A stretch of DNA of 64,000 bases from Apostichopus japonicus. Lineage: Eukaryota; Echinodermata; Holothuroidea; Aspidochirotida; Stichopodidae. Below, piece after piece: positions 22,901-29,829 of the stretch (position 1 is the stretch's first letter; each line of letters starts with the position of its first letter). The DNA is taken from assembly GCF_037975245.1 (NCBI RefSeq), contig NC_092577.1, forward strand, positions 29,196,398 to 29,260,397, written 5' to 3'. The translations under genes and the position numbers were made by a program. The notes under the pieces are model-generated. The model ran no database searches. It was given only the letters and a program-made list of their open reading frames with translations, and was not told the origin of the DNA.

Positions 22901-24808
22901 CCACTAGGTCTCCCTAGAGAAAGGAGTCGTTATCCCTCCCACCTCCCCCTCCCCACCCCCCTTGATCAGAGAAACAACAGATGTGATTGGTCTCTGTATA
23001 AAGTTGTTTACATGCAGTCTCAATGTACAGCAAGGTAAATCATCTACTGGTCTATTTATTGCAAATAACAAACTTCTAACATGAAGGGGTAATCATTTCA
23101 TAAAACAATTTTTTTTTTTTCGGTGGACTTAAACATGTTACAAGTTATCCTTGTTAAAAGTCTCAATGTGTGTTTGCCAAATTTTAACTTTGACTTTTCC
23201 AGCATTCTGCCCTTAATTCTTAGTGAAAATAACACCATTCTATGCAATGCAATTCTCATATTAATATTTATTATTTTTATTGAGTTATCTGTCGTTAAAC
23301 AATTTCAGCCAAACAAAATTCGCCAGATTTTTTAACGAGTACGTAGATTCTACAAACTTCATTCAAAATTTGCAAGCCCCGCCCAGCAGATTTTGCGCCA
23401 ACCAAATCTCTCTGTTTTATTTACGACTCTTAGACCTGTGTGCTAGCCTGTGTTAGGTCCATTCTCTTGAAAAGTATATATCTTTCTTTCGGTCTTACCG
23501 ATGTAGCTTGCAAAATTGTGTCATTTCCTTCCATTGCAAGGAATAAACAGGTGTTTTCAGACGTTTCCCCCGTGAAATTGGGTCAAAAAGTGGACGATAC
23601 AAGTATATATAGGTTACATTTGTGTAATGACCATGCTGATATGGGCGGTCACAGTGATTTTACGGTATATCGTTCGCGCCATAAGGGCAACAGAAAATAA
23701 ATTTCTTTCGATTGCGACAACTTTTCTCTATTATACCCACCTGGTCAGAGTGCATTTAGAATAAGTAATATTGAATTGGCTTTGGAAGTTTGTTTTCCCA
23801 AATTCATCAACAAACACACATTGAGACTGTATAAGCTAAGAGGAATCTGCTCTCACCAAAGTTTTCTGTTCAATTCGTTCAGCAATTTGAGCAGATTGGA
23901 TCTCTTGACAATTCTTCTTTCTGCTGTGTTATGAACCCTCAGAATTGACCACAAGGAGTGCTGGTGCCAACAGTGAGATCAGAGGGATGTCCTCGCTAGG
24001 GGGCAGCGCCCCCATGCCTCGTAAACTACAGCCCGTGGCCGGCATGAAGTACCTGCAACGATTGTCAGAGCAGTCGGGACGTAATTATCAGATCGGATTC
24101 CACATTTCAAAGATTGGCGATGAGGACCACCCGACTGACCCACGAGACGATCCGACTCAGAAGAGGCGATCCGTGACGAGTTTAGGGTCTACTCTCATGT
24201 ACAGTTCTGACGGGCCGAGTAGTCCAGATCTCGAACTGAGCCCTAAAATATACGTTGACAGAGGTGGAATCCTGGAAGATTTTGAAATCCCTCCCATATA
24301 TCAAGAATTGGAGAAGAAACTTCAGACTTCAAGACAGAGGAAAGCAATTGGCAATGGTTTTCTGACCTTTGACCCTTTTCAGGGGGAAGAACTTCCATCA
24401 CAGGAAGAGGAGGAGGAGGAGGAGGGACATAGTCAAGATTTGAATAACAATAACCGAGCCCCTCCCCCTCAACGCTCGCAGTCAAGTCTTGCCTATGCGT
24501 CTTCTTCCGCGAATTATTTCCGGGGAAGCAGGAAAGATGGATCGAGAAGGAGGTTCACCAATCGACAGTCGGAGTTAATCAAGCAGAAGTCTGCTCCTTC
24601 CCACATCCGAGAAAGCTCGCAGGAGACGATGCAGAGACAGTTTGGCCTCTCACAGCAGAGTATCAATGCACAGAGTGCATCACATTATCTGAATAGTTTA
24701 ACTCATCCTGCTGGTTACACTGGCCTAACAAGTATTACAACAATGGAGGAGGAGGAGGAGTCTAAGACACTCAACATCACTTCCAGTGGGCATGATGAAA
24801 AGTCTTGA
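343..24808 (+). CDS. AGBL2: Cytosolic carboxypeptidase 2/3-like gene, 3' part (multi-exon)
   Basis: Joined exons: 343-480, 1227-1375, 2292-2393, 4971-5122, 6089-6207, 7946-8142, 9782-9911, 10643-10693, 11837-11899, 19162-19287, 20882-20938, 22578-22698, 23943-24808. All junctions are GT-AG and keep frame, giving 756 residues plus stop. The family is M14 metallocarboxypeptidases that remove glutamates from tubulin and other proteins in the cytosol, centrosome and cilium. Seen here: DLHGHSRK (third zinc ligand, His8 by local count), GTGRVVMW-like STGRVVMWR (66-74) and NSFTMEATF with the catalytic Glu85. The zinc HxxE motif and the N-terminal CCP domain lie left of the window. Residues from about 135 on are a low-complexity Lys/Ser/acidic tail with no domain I recognise. 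Wording resembles vertebrate AGBL2 and AGBL3 about equally; invertebrates may hold one common ancestor gene, so the symbol is approximate. An extra exon at 16455 gives an alternative end. Confidence 0.9.
636..1175 (-). mobile_element. 5'-truncated LINE remnant (end of reverse transcriptase ORF)
   Basis: On the minus strand an intact 132-codon reading frame (1179-781) includes LRELHWLTIKDRIIFKI, SELLHPYHANRS and RAFAAAAPSLWNSLPEH, the usual C-terminal pattern of non-LTR retrotransposon reverse transcriptases (HWLPI..RI.FK, AF..AAP.LWN.LP). It ends in a short 3' tail and a (TAA)n run at about 632-645 on the + strand, typical of CR1/L2-like 3' ends. Lies in the intron between exons 343-480 and 1227-1375. 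A dead fragment, not a functional gene. Confidence 0.85.
1227..1375 (+). CDS. AGBL2: AGBL2/3-like exon with catalytic glutamate
   Basis: Starts APDKFSFGGCKF right after a ttgcag acceptor and ends in split codon AG|A with donor GT at 1376. Contains STGRVVMWR and NSFTMEATFCGS. By family comparison the Glu of TMEAT is the general base/acid of catalysis, 77 residues after the zinc His of the previous exon. Length 149 bp, leaving phase 2. The match to CCP2/CCP3 is the strongest in the window. Confidence 0.94.
1466..1530 (-). mobile_element. Second retroelement 3' tail with (TAA)n
   Basis: (TAA)n next to gtaagaatttgtaaagcact: read on the minus strand this is the AGTGCTTTACAAAT-(ATT)n tail style of LINE/SINE 3' ends, like the element at 636-1175. 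The body may extend to about 1700 but is not recognisable. Confidence 0.5.
1886..2130 (-). mobile_element. tRNA-derived SINE (family A), near full length
   Basis: Read on the minus strand: a tRNA-like head with A box TTAGCTCAGTGG and B box GAGTTCGAGTC (about 2127-2060), a unique body, then a tail region with TCCTGCTTGCAGGAGGATC ending in a (CATA)n-like run at 1886-1895. A second copy of the 3' half, about 90% alike by eye, lies on the + strand at 43876-43990. Confidence 0.8.
2292..2393 (+). CDS. AGBL2: AGBL2/3-like exon, end of catalytic domain
   Basis: Acceptor tttccccgcag, donor AAAAG|gtaac. Completes the split Arg, then reads EDNPRHFNTLDFQDMGRHFC and on to EALLEYHKAQEDKR. This matches the 'THF-..DL..-GYHFCD-LLDY' segment that closes the peptidase domain in CCP2/3. 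Leaves phase 2. Confidence 0.9.
2427..2766. mobile_element. Non-autonomous hAT-like element
   Basis: Terminal inverted repeats CAGGTTTCCCTAACT and AGTTAGGGAACCCCTG (about 15 bp, two differences). The flanks read gtctaact and gtctaacc, a near-perfect 8-bp target duplication. About 340 bp, no transposase. Lies in the intron after exon 2292-2393. Confidence 0.75.
3478..3880. repeat. Tandem duplication, about 205-bp unit, two copies
   Basis: Copy 1 about 3478-3680, copy 2 about 3683-3880. Both run from GCAACTTCACCGAGAAATTT through a poly-C tract to CATATACCCAATAGACTGCC with few differences. Confidence 0.85.
3990..4460. repeat. Pair of diverged direct repeats about 417 bp apart
   Basis: 3991-4040 and 4408-4457 share CTTTAAGTGTTG and TCTTGCTTTAGGATC with scattered differences. 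Probably an old duplication or two copies of one dispersed repeat. Confidence 0.55.
4971..5122 (+). CDS. AGBL2: AGBL2/3-like exon, post-catalytic helix region
   Basis: Acceptor tctcttgcag, donor AACAATG|gtatgt. First base completes AG|T (Ser), then LHSEFILELTKVITHQ and on to NNG in phase 1. An amphipathic segment (about local residues 131-160) is followed by a polar acidic stretch AENDDEQG. The intron before it is 2.6 kb, and the frame joins without any extra exon. Confidence 0.82.
5143..5220. repeat. (TA)n microsatellite with TGTG interruptions
   Basis: About 75 bp of alternating TA broken twice by tgtgta, 20 bp after the donor of exon 4971-5122. Confidence 0.95.
5330..5990. repeat. Polypurine tract with about 160-bp repeated blocks
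   Basis: About 650 bp almost wholly A/G on the + strand. Blocks containing GGAGATAAGATTAGAGGAT, GATGATACGAGGAGAGATGA and GAGAAGGTGATGACAGGAGA recur two to four times. Such strand-asymmetric tracts can form triplex (H-DNA); that is inference. Confidence 0.9.
6089..6207 (+). CDS. AGBL2: AGBL2/3-like exon, low-complexity tail
   Basis: Acceptor tccttcag, donor TCTAAG|gtaatg. Finishes Asp181, then 39 residues including a basic patch SPRKKKNND. Ends in phase 0. No domain; assigned by frame continuity and splice quality. Confidence 0.8.
6455..6735. repeat. Tandem array (about 45-50 bp) carrying nuclear-receptor-like half sites
   Basis: About six degenerate units: GAACATTACGCAATCGGTC, AAAGGTCACAATGATTGAAC, GCCAAACAGA. 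Most units hold AAAGGTCA. Two are DR1-like: CGGTCA-A-AGGTCA at 6485-6497 and GGGTCA-A-AGTTCA at 6534-6546. Confidence 0.85.
6736..7945. other. Intron sequence, nothing recognised
   Basis: Intron between exons 6089-6207 and 7946-8142, after the repeat. GATC-rich at 6820-6970 with two variants of CTACACTACGATCTTGATC. No coding or RNA gene seen. Confidence 0.5.
7946..8142 (+). CDS. AGBL2: AGBL2/3-like exon, conserved-looking helical segment
   Basis: Acceptor ctttcacag, donor CCGA|gtgagt (strong consensus). Sixty-five residues: a Ser/Lys-rich opening, then KLEALRFFDSMDSETIQGC and LIHDLHVMSEFAES, which looks like two short helices and is the best-ordered part of the tail. Leaves phase 2 (GA|T = Asp). 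Confidence 0.85.
8200..8485. repeat. Degenerate about 66-bp tandem repeat
   Basis: Four to five diverged units with GTTGATCTCC, TTGAGTCGG and GTGATGCTGGTTGAGA variants. Intronic. Confidence 0.65.
8655..8960 (+). mobile_element. tRNA-derived SINE (family B)
   Basis: A-box-like TGGCTAAGGCAATGG, B-box-like GGTTTTGAGTCCC, then a body with TTGTGTCCATTGGGCAAGGC and CCATTGCCTCTCTTTAACCC. Related copies sit on the minus strand at 56590-56735 and 56760-56850. Confidence 0.75.
9044..9624. repeat. 39-bp minisatellite, about 15 near-identical units
   Basis: Unit core ATATTTACGTTGATGATTCT then ATTTTAGTATAGTAGAAAG. The variant GATTATA recurs 156 bp apart (4 x 39), suggesting block amplification. The last three units share ATTTATG instead of ATTTACG. 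Ends about 160 bp before exon 9782-9911. Confidence 0.97.
9782..9911 (+). CDS. AGBL2: AGBL2/3-like exon, acidic then polylysine segment
   Basis: Acceptor ctcttaaag, donor CCAGT|gtaagt. Reads DTSDSDSASESEIPMEPGEQ and then a Lys-rich run KREKHKKKKTKTKKKA. The acidic-Ser stretch followed by a polylysine block recalls the tail of vertebrate CCP2, which also has Ser/Asp-rich and Lys-rich segments. Phase 0 at the end. A 39-bp tandem array ends about 160 bp upstream. Confidence 0.85.
10005..10270. repeat. Degenerate about 60-65-bp tandem repeat
   Basis: Four diverged units with GAGGTATG, AATACCTCCTCCATTATAG and GTGATACCAT. Intronic. Confidence 0.65.
10643..10693 (+). CDS. AGBL2: AGBL2/3-like microexon
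   Basis: 51-bp exon, phase 0 on both sides: AQSDVLDGERSAKPRRK. Acceptor ccctgacag, donor GGAAG|gtgagg. Being symmetric, it could be skipped without breaking the frame. Confidence 0.75.
11266..11667 (-). other. Unassigned antisense reading frame with a C-terminal membrane-like segment
   Basis: 133 codons on the minus strand inside the intron before exon 11837-11899. Ser/Thr-rich start (SPVTTDDTVVAITSAITSPP), two NxT-type glycosylation sites, and an end YWLVGIFAMLFVILIESYF that could span a membrane, followed by TGA. I do not recognise a family. A chance frame of this length is possible in 64 kb; it could also be a nested exon or an old insertion. Confidence 0.2.
11837..11899 (+). CDS. AGBL2: AGBL2/3-like short exon before the alternative 3' ends
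   Basis: 63-bp symmetric exon (phase 0/0): SHSDSPRTKPSIQMKDPESN-S. Acceptor tctctttacag, donor TTCT|gtaggt. From here the frame can join either 16455 (short form) or 19162 (long form). Confidence 0.75.
11900..15014. other. Long intron, mostly featureless
   Basis: Between the 11837-11899 exon and the foldback element. Contains a poly-C run near 13024-13034, a palindromic TA/ATTT microsatellite at 13867-13918, and two short related segments GCTAGGGTC-CACAA at about 13263 and 13361. No coding exon in phase recognised. Confidence 0.5.
15015..15512. mobile_element. Foldback (long inverted repeat) element
   Basis: Left arm about 15044-15100 (GGACTGGCCAGTGCGTGCCC, then GCAACATTCTAG and CTTGCCGCAAACTC) is the imperfect reverse complement of 15438-15488. 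An inner pair, 15136-15175 and 15360-15405, also pairs. Pairing extends weakly outward to about 15015 and 15510. No coding capacity. Confidence 0.7.
15543..15712. repeat. 28-bp minisatellite, about 6 units
   Basis: GTCCCGTATACTGATGGGTA plus CTACATCG, starts at 15544, 15572, 15600, 15628 and on. Borders the foldback element. Confidence 0.92.
16020..16312. repeat. 19-bp minisatellite, copy 1
   Basis: About 15 units of CCACATGGAAGTGTTCACT with CTCAAATGG and CTGCATGG variants. Ends about 140 bp before the acceptor of the alternative exon at 16455. Its lack of stops makes spurious overlapping reading frames. Confidence 0.96.
16455..16811 (+). CDS. AGBL2: Alternative terminal (or cassette) exon of AGBL2/3-like gene
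   Basis: Acceptor cttcccatag after a pyrimidine-rich stretch. In phase 0 it reads DFAFQLKQALQAIPKSVQQQ and continues to TGA at 16809-16811, adding 118 residues in place of the long tail. The composition is Gln/Pro-rich and protein-like with no damage. An AATAAA at 17409-17414 could serve as its poly(A) signal. A weaker reading is an internal exon ending at 16763, where CAGAAT|gtaact is a phase-0 donor that would rejoin 19162. A 19-bp tandem array ends about 140 bp upstream of the acceptor. Confidence 0.7.
   Translation, partial: DFAFQLKQALQAIPKSVQQQMEYLTPKTYHLQSIDGGSLPHPLPIDQLPPGQPKQLIAQSDPSVNFNDYRRHSLIEPLQRANQVELELKACYDYGDRQDLEQNVTNISFEYAVYSSSS
16812..19161. other. Intron of long form / 3' flank of short form
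   Basis: AT-rich. Holds the 17409 AATAAA, a CATA/TCAT-rich stretch 17180-17300, and the repeated motif at 18247-18290 (see hairpin family). A 138-codon minus frame at 17382-17798 has no recognisable content. Poly-C at 19027-19045. Confidence 0.5.
17409..17414 (+). terminator. Candidate poly(A) signal for short isoform
   Basis: AATAAA about 600 bp after the TGA of the alternative exon. It is the first canonical hexamer I see downstream of that stop. Confidence 0.3.
19162..19287 (+). CDS. AGBL2: AGBL2/3-like exon, tail of long form
   Basis: Acceptor tttctcctccag, donor TAAAG|gtttgc, phase 0/0, 42 residues: PPASSGKFTLKKYTPHVNRY followed by a segment ending ERTQERAIK. Basic and probably unstructured, but coding-like and in frame with 11899. 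Confidence 0.8.
20005..20165. repeat. 19-bp minisatellite, copy 2
   Basis: About eight units of the same CCACATGGAAGTGTTCACT repeat as at 16020-16312, same orientation, 4 kb further on in another intron. Confidence 0.96.
20882..20938 (+). CDS. AGBL2: AGBL2/3-like microexon, charged helix
   Basis: 57-bp exon, phase 0/0: RLEAMRRMERERLEKEAHK, a highly charged helix likely to form a coiled coil with the flanking exons. Acceptor catccccacag, donor CACAAG|gtaaaa. Confidence 0.78.
20939..22391. other. Intron, nothing recognised
   Basis: Unique-looking AT-rich sequence with a (TA)n patch near 21060. No exon in phase with the flanking exons recognised. Confidence 0.45.
22392..22545. repeat. 22-bp minisatellite rich in splice-donor-like sequence
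   Basis: About seven units of CCTACCATGGTAAGTAAGCC-AG or the CCATGGCAAGTAAG variant. ATGGTAAGTAAG is close to an ideal 5' splice site. Array ends about 30 bp before the acceptor of exon 22578-22698. Confidence 0.93.
22578..22698 (+). CDS. AGBL2: AGBL2/3-like exon, charged helix continued
   Basis: Acceptor tttgctgcag, donor TTTCCAG|gtttgt. Reads ILQDDEYARLIALTRELQKR, then EAEVRFKLSSPPTAPLHSFP, leaving phase 1 (G|AA = Glu). It continues the helix begun in the 20882 exon. A 22-bp tandem array with repeated donor-like sequence lies just upstream (22392-22545). Confidence 0.8.
22699..23942. other. Intron, nothing recognised
   Basis: Poly-C/pyrimidine patch at 22935-22963. A unique, mildly CpG-containing stretch at 23340-23700 has an 86-codon + frame (23440-23700) that I cannot assign. 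Confidence 0.4.
23943..24808 (+). CDS. AGBL2: AGBL2/3-like long-form terminal coding exon
   Basis: Acceptor aaccctcag; completes Glu469 and adds 287 residues to TGA at 24806-24808. Contains PMPRKLQPVAGMKYLQRLSE and YQIGFHISKIGDEDHP near its start, a segment ILEDFEIPPIYQELEKKLQ (a likely short linear binding helix), a seven-Glu run near 24405-24425, PPPQRSQSS, and an acidic end MEEEEES. Low complexity rises toward the C terminus. No known domain. The opposite-strand reading here is a shadow. Confidence 0.88.
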
Positions 24809-24877
24809 TCAATTATGAGATATTGTAGGAACTTTATCAGTGGCATCGATCCAATCTCTCTGGACTAATGTTCCACA

Positions 24878-26240
24878 AGTAGGATGCTCAGAATGAAACA
24901 ACACCAAACAAAGTAGGATGCTCAAACACAACAGCACCAATTAGTAGGATGCGTAGAATGAAACTACACCAAACAAAGTAGGATGCTCAAACACAACAGC
25001 ACCAAACAATTAGGATGCTCAAACACAACAGCACCAATTAGTAGGATGCTCAGAATGAAACAACACCAATCAAGTAGGATGCTCAAACACAACAGCACCA
25101 ATCAAGTAGGATGCTCAGCGTGCAGCAACACCAATCAAGTAGGATGTTTGCATGTAACACTACCAATCAATTGCAATGGTCAGGCTGCAACAACACCAAT
25201 CAAGTGCAATGCTCAGCCTGCAACAACACCAATCAAGTACAATGCTCAGCCTGTAACAACACCAATCAAGTACAATGCTCAGACTGCAACAACACCAATC
25301 AAGTACAATGCTCAGACTGCAACAACACCAATCAAGTACAATGCTCAGACTGCAACAACACCAATCAAGTACAATGCTCACCATCATCAACACCAATCAA
25401 GTACAATGCCCAGAAAGCAACAACACCAATCAAGAACAATGCTCAGCCTGCAACACCAATCAAGTACAATGCTCAGCCTGCAGCAACACCAATCAAGAAC
25501 AATGCTCAGCCTGCAACAACACCAATCAATTACAATGCTCAGCCTGCAACAACACTAATCAATTACAATGCTCAGCCTGCAACAACGCTAATCAAGTACA
25601 ATGCTCAGCCTGCAACAACACCAATCAAGTACAATGCTCAGCCTGCAACAACACCAATCAAGTACAATGCTCAGCATACAGCAACACCAATCAATTACAA
25701 TGCTCAGCCTGCAGCAACACCAATCAAGAACAATGCTCAGCCTGCAACAACACCAATCAATTACAATGCTCACCCTGCAACAACACCAATCAATTACAAT
25801 GCTCACCCTGCAACAACACTAATCAATTACAATGCTCAGACTGCAACAACACCAATCAAGTACAATGCTCAGCCTGCAACAACACCAATCAATTACAATG
25901 CTCACCCTGCAACAACACCAATCAATTACAATGCTCACCCTGCAACAACACTAATCAAGTTCAATGCTCAGCTTGCAACAACACTAATCAAGTACAATGC
26001 TCAGACTGCAACAACACCAATCAAGTACAATGCTCAGCCTGCAACAACACCAATCAATTACAATGCTCAGCCTGCAACAACACCAATCAATTACAATGCT
26101 CACCCTGCAACAACACTAATCAAGTTCAATGCTCAGCCTGCAACAACACTAATCAAGTACAATGCTCAGCCTGCAACAACACCAATCAAGTACAATGCTC
26201 AGCCTGCAACAACACCAATCAAGTACAATGCTCTGATAGT
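24878..26240 (+). repeat. 33-bp minisatellite directly after the AGBL2/3-like stop
   Basis: About 40 units. Distal unit: core AATGCTCAGCCTGCAACAAC followed by ACCAATCAAGTAC. The first eight or so units (to about 25140) are an older variant with GTAGGATGCTCA in place of GTACAATGCTCA. Because 33 is a multiple of 3 and the unit lacks stops, sense frames read through as repeated CSACNNTNQVQ, MLSLQQHQSST or NAQPATTPIKY. I treat these as non-coding consequences of the period. Confidence 0.95.
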
Positions 26241-27500
26241 GCTACAATGTCCAAATATCTCTTTGGAGGGAAGGTAGATCAATCTGGCAAACTAACGTAA
26301 CATACTTGCATTTCAGCTTGTTTAATACCCTGTCTGTCTGTCTGTCTGAGCAACTGTCATATTTGAGCTGTCCAAAGACATATTAAAAAAAACACAGAAG
26401 AGATATTCCATCTGTGATATATTTAGGCTCTAGAAGATCACTCACAAAGACAAATGCTTGGATGAACATACTCGGTATTTTAGATCCGCGTTGGTGAGTA
26501 CGAGGAGAACTCTATAGAATTTGTTGGGAAGGTTAACAGTCATTTGAGATCAACACAGGTCAGGAGTCTATAAAAACATGTAAACACTGCAAATATCTGT
26601 TAAGCAAAGCTGACATGGAATGTAAATCATGGTGGGTACGACACCTACCCCTACTGACATCGGCAGAGGTGATCAGTCGAGGAGGCTGAAACAAGTTTGA
26701 AAGCCTTGTAAAGCATGATAAATCCAAAGGTATACTTGGATATAACATCCTTTTGACTGTGTGATCTACAAGTGATAAGTAAAAGCGTGAATGCAATTGA
26801 TACTATTTATGTGGATCTTTATTCCTTCAAGAACCATTGGTCAGAATCCATAGTGAAGTCAGTAGTGATCAACACTGATAAATCTTGTGTGCATTGTTAC
26901 ATTTGATTGATTCTCATATAAAGTGTGGCAAGGAATAACCAAGCCCATTGGCTTTCTGGGGTTTTTTCTTTATTTTTTAATTTAATTTTATCTACTATTT
27001 ATTTTTGGAGGGTGGAGGTGGGGGGCTGGGAGGTATTCATATAATTTTAAGAGTATTTTTAAAATGCTGCAGAAGTATGCTAAGTTTTATACTTTATTCG
27101 ATCAACGTCCAAGTATTGCTCAGAGACAAAATCCGTCCTTACATTATTTATAACATATTAAGGCCAAGTAGCCTGAACATTTGTATTTATATGTATATAT
27201 GTGTGTGTGTATGTGTGGAAATGTTAACAGCTGTATTACATCTTGAATCCCTGTAGTTAATTATTTGATACAGGGTATGTTCCAGTGACATTCAACATCT
27301 GCATTTAAAACAGTTTCTTGTGGTTCATGTTATGTCTGTTTCTGACGTTTTTCGCGCTTTAAATACCTCAGGATAAGCTGTTGAATGTTGTTTCCGTTAA
27401 GAAGAGTGTGATGGTTTGCCATAGATTATAATTATAGGGATCTTGTTATTTTTACTCGGTAAAATTCAGGAAACAGTTATTGAGTGTTGGAGAAATAGAC

Positions 27501-27506
27501 AATAAA
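27501..27506 (+). terminator. Candidate poly(A) signal AATAAA
   Basis: Canonical hexamer about 2.7 kb after the stop codon, followed within 40 bp by a T-rich and GT-rich element. In AT-rich DNA this hexamer is common, so confidence is modest. Confidence 0.35.
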
Positions 27507-27530
27507 CCAACAACAGATCAATGTAAGCAT

Positions 27531-29080
27531 TCTTGTTTTTAATGGTCTAGTCTGTGAGCTCTTTCTCAGAATTTGAAGAAACATGGAAACGCATCGGGGG
27601 AAAAATGTTTATCTTGGCATTTTGGTGATCAAACATTCAGAAATACCACAAAAGGCATTATCTTCCCTTGTATAGTTATAGGGGTAACCTACACACAGTC
27701 CAATTATGGGGCCATTTAGGAAACAGTTTATCATAGTCTCTTCAGGAAATCCAGGGACATGATATTGATGCTGACCACCTTACATTGACATCGAGGGTCA
27801 GTTTTCTACACTTTATGTGTCAAAGAAGGGTTGAATTTTGAGGGTGTCTCAGTGTTTTGGTGGTTCTGTCTGTTGGATAATCGTCAGAACACCTCATCTA
27901 GAAACAAGTGTTTTGTCCAAGATAAAAATCCAATACTAAAGAAAGAAAAAAAAATTTAAACTGAAGGAAACTGGAATTCATTATTTATCAATTTTCTTTC
28001 TGAACTTTCTACAAATTCAATGATATTTCCACGACATTAAAGAAAATCGGGGGACACTTTTGATCTTAGGACGGCAAGTGAAATGCAAGGTGCTGTCATT
28101 GTAAATTGGGGGAGCTCTGGTCCCCTTTAACTTAGGAGAAATATCTACATTATGAACCTTCTTACCACCATTGCTGCTCTCATTAATAATTATGGCCAAT
28201 TAAGAGGTTAAATTATGTTGATCATTTGAAAAAGACCAGCTAGTTGATTAAGTGTATGCTACTAATATAATTTAAAGAAAATGATTAAAAAAAAAAAAAA
28301 AATGAATGGGCATATTTACGATCTTGGAGCTATTTACAATCCTTTTTCTGACTTGTACGATTGCGACCTAGGAGTATACAGTGTACTTCAATGCTGGACT
28401 TCATTCTGGTGGCACTTGCTGTACAGCTGCAATACAGTTGTTAAGTAGGTTACAGCCTTGATGTGACAACTAGCTACTACACCATTTTGGGGAAAGCTTA
28501 CTTTCTCTATTGAGATAAATTTGCCACTCTGCAGGCAGCTGATCTGACCAGTTGTTGTCCCTCACTCTTCCCATTTTTACCTTTTGCAGCAAAGACTCGA
28601 AACTTACTGACCAAAAAACTTTGCTACGTGACTGAACAACCCTCCTCCCCCCCCCCCCTGTCTACTGTATGCCCACATTTTTTAGACATCTCCCACTTGG
28701 TGGCACTGCCCCCACGTGTCCCATCTCCCTGCTCAAGATGTTTCCTTGTGCCAATATGTCTGGAATGTATACATCCTATATAAGAAATCATTGAATCTTC
28801 CCTCCCCTACCACCCTCCCCCTACCACCCTCCTCCTTGTGTGTCGATGAGAGAGGTAGATGGTTCTTCAGTCATGCTGTGATGACACTTGTAGTTCGGAA
28901 TACTATTTGGAATATTTCCAGCTGCATTATCTATTCAAGAAAAGAAAAAAACTGGAAAACTATTTATCTGAATTTGTGACCGAACATTTTTTGTTCCGTT
29001 TAGTTCACATGCATTGAAGAATAATTCGAATCTATTTTCAACTTGTATCTCTTTTTGATCAATTTTCAATATTTGGTTTG
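27531..29080. other. Intergenic, no gene seen
   Basis: AT-rich, with poly-A at 28287-28301 and poly-C at about 28629-28638. I see no coding or RNA gene. Confidence 0.45.
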
Positions 29081-29100
29081 ATTAATTCCACGCGCACCAT

Positions 29101-29242
29101 TCACGTGCATCTTGACATCAGTGCGGGTTGCTTTGGTAACAAGTTTTCACAACGTTCGTTGGCGCGTAAAAATAAAAGAGTTTTTTGTCCTGGTTACCGT
29201 AGCGACACGGATGTCATGCAACAATCTACGGTGTGCTGCGAG
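29101..29242 (+). promoter_or_regulatory. Putative promoter/first exon with two X-box matches
   Basis: GTTGCTTTGGTAAC (29127-29140) and GTTACCGTAGCGAC (29193-29206) both fit the RFX X-box RYYNYY-N(1-3)-RRNRAC. An E box CACGTG is at 29102-29107. Downstream, ATG at 29216 opens MQQSTVCCE and runs in phase 0 into a strong donor GCGAG|gtaaga at 29242/29243; an alternative ATG at 29211 is in another frame. The segment is CpG-richer than its surroundings. Interpreted as the start of a + strand gene, possibly ciliary; following exons are not identified. A second possible small coding exon is 29737-29803 (ATG GGC AGA ... G|gtaagt). Confidence 0.4.
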
Positions 29243-29829
29243 GTAAGATTGACCATCTAGACTTATTGAAGATTGCCATGGCAGCACAACGTAAATTCCT
29301 GTGATCACACGACACATGTAGTTTATCCTTTCTTTGATATGTAACTTCTTTTCTTTTTTGTCGTCTTCTGTGTTTTGTTTTGTTTTTGTGGGGGAGGTGG
29401 AAGGGTTTATTGCGTGTACAAAGTGGGAGAGAAATATGCAAAAATACTGTAATAATCTTCATCTTGCATAACAGATGGCAGTAACTACGTTCATACGACA
29501 ATAATATTTGCAATCAATTTGCGGGAATACTGAAATTTCACTGTCGTGAATCGTGTTTCAAATTTTCAGTAATAAAAAGATCAATTAACAGACTGTGTTC
29601 CAGAATACCTACAACATAAATAATATTTCTAAGAGAAAGTTTAATTTATATCGGCTAATAAAGTTCCGTTCCTTTTGAAGTTCAATACCGGTTGTGAAAG
29701 TGACTAAATTATAATTGATTGTATGCACGGTCCAATATGGGCAGAGTGGCGGCGGAAGAGTGTAAAGCTGGGTCGGGGGGGGGGATAACTTCGAGGGCAA
29801 TGGGTAAGTGACTTTGTAAGTAATTTTTT

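Larger units (their letters stand above)
24809..27530 (+). other. Probable 3' UTR of the long form
   Basis: Follows the stop codon and contains the 33-bp array. An ATTAAA near 26383 and an AATAAA at 27501-27506 are possible poly(A) signals; the second is followed by a T/GT-rich stretch suited to cleavage. The true 3' end is inferred. Confidence 0.45.

Noticed and set aside
24243-24485. 80-codon minus frame with polyproline
   Set aside because: Shadow of the Glu-rich coding stretch of the terminal exon.
25160-25806. Minus-strand Cys-rich frames over the same array
   Set aside because: Antisense shadow of the 33-bp repeat.
25111-26300. Long + strand frames of 341-388 codons over the 33-bp array
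   Set aside because: They exist only because the unit length is a multiple of 3 and lacks stops; overlapping frames are equally open and the composition is pure repeat.
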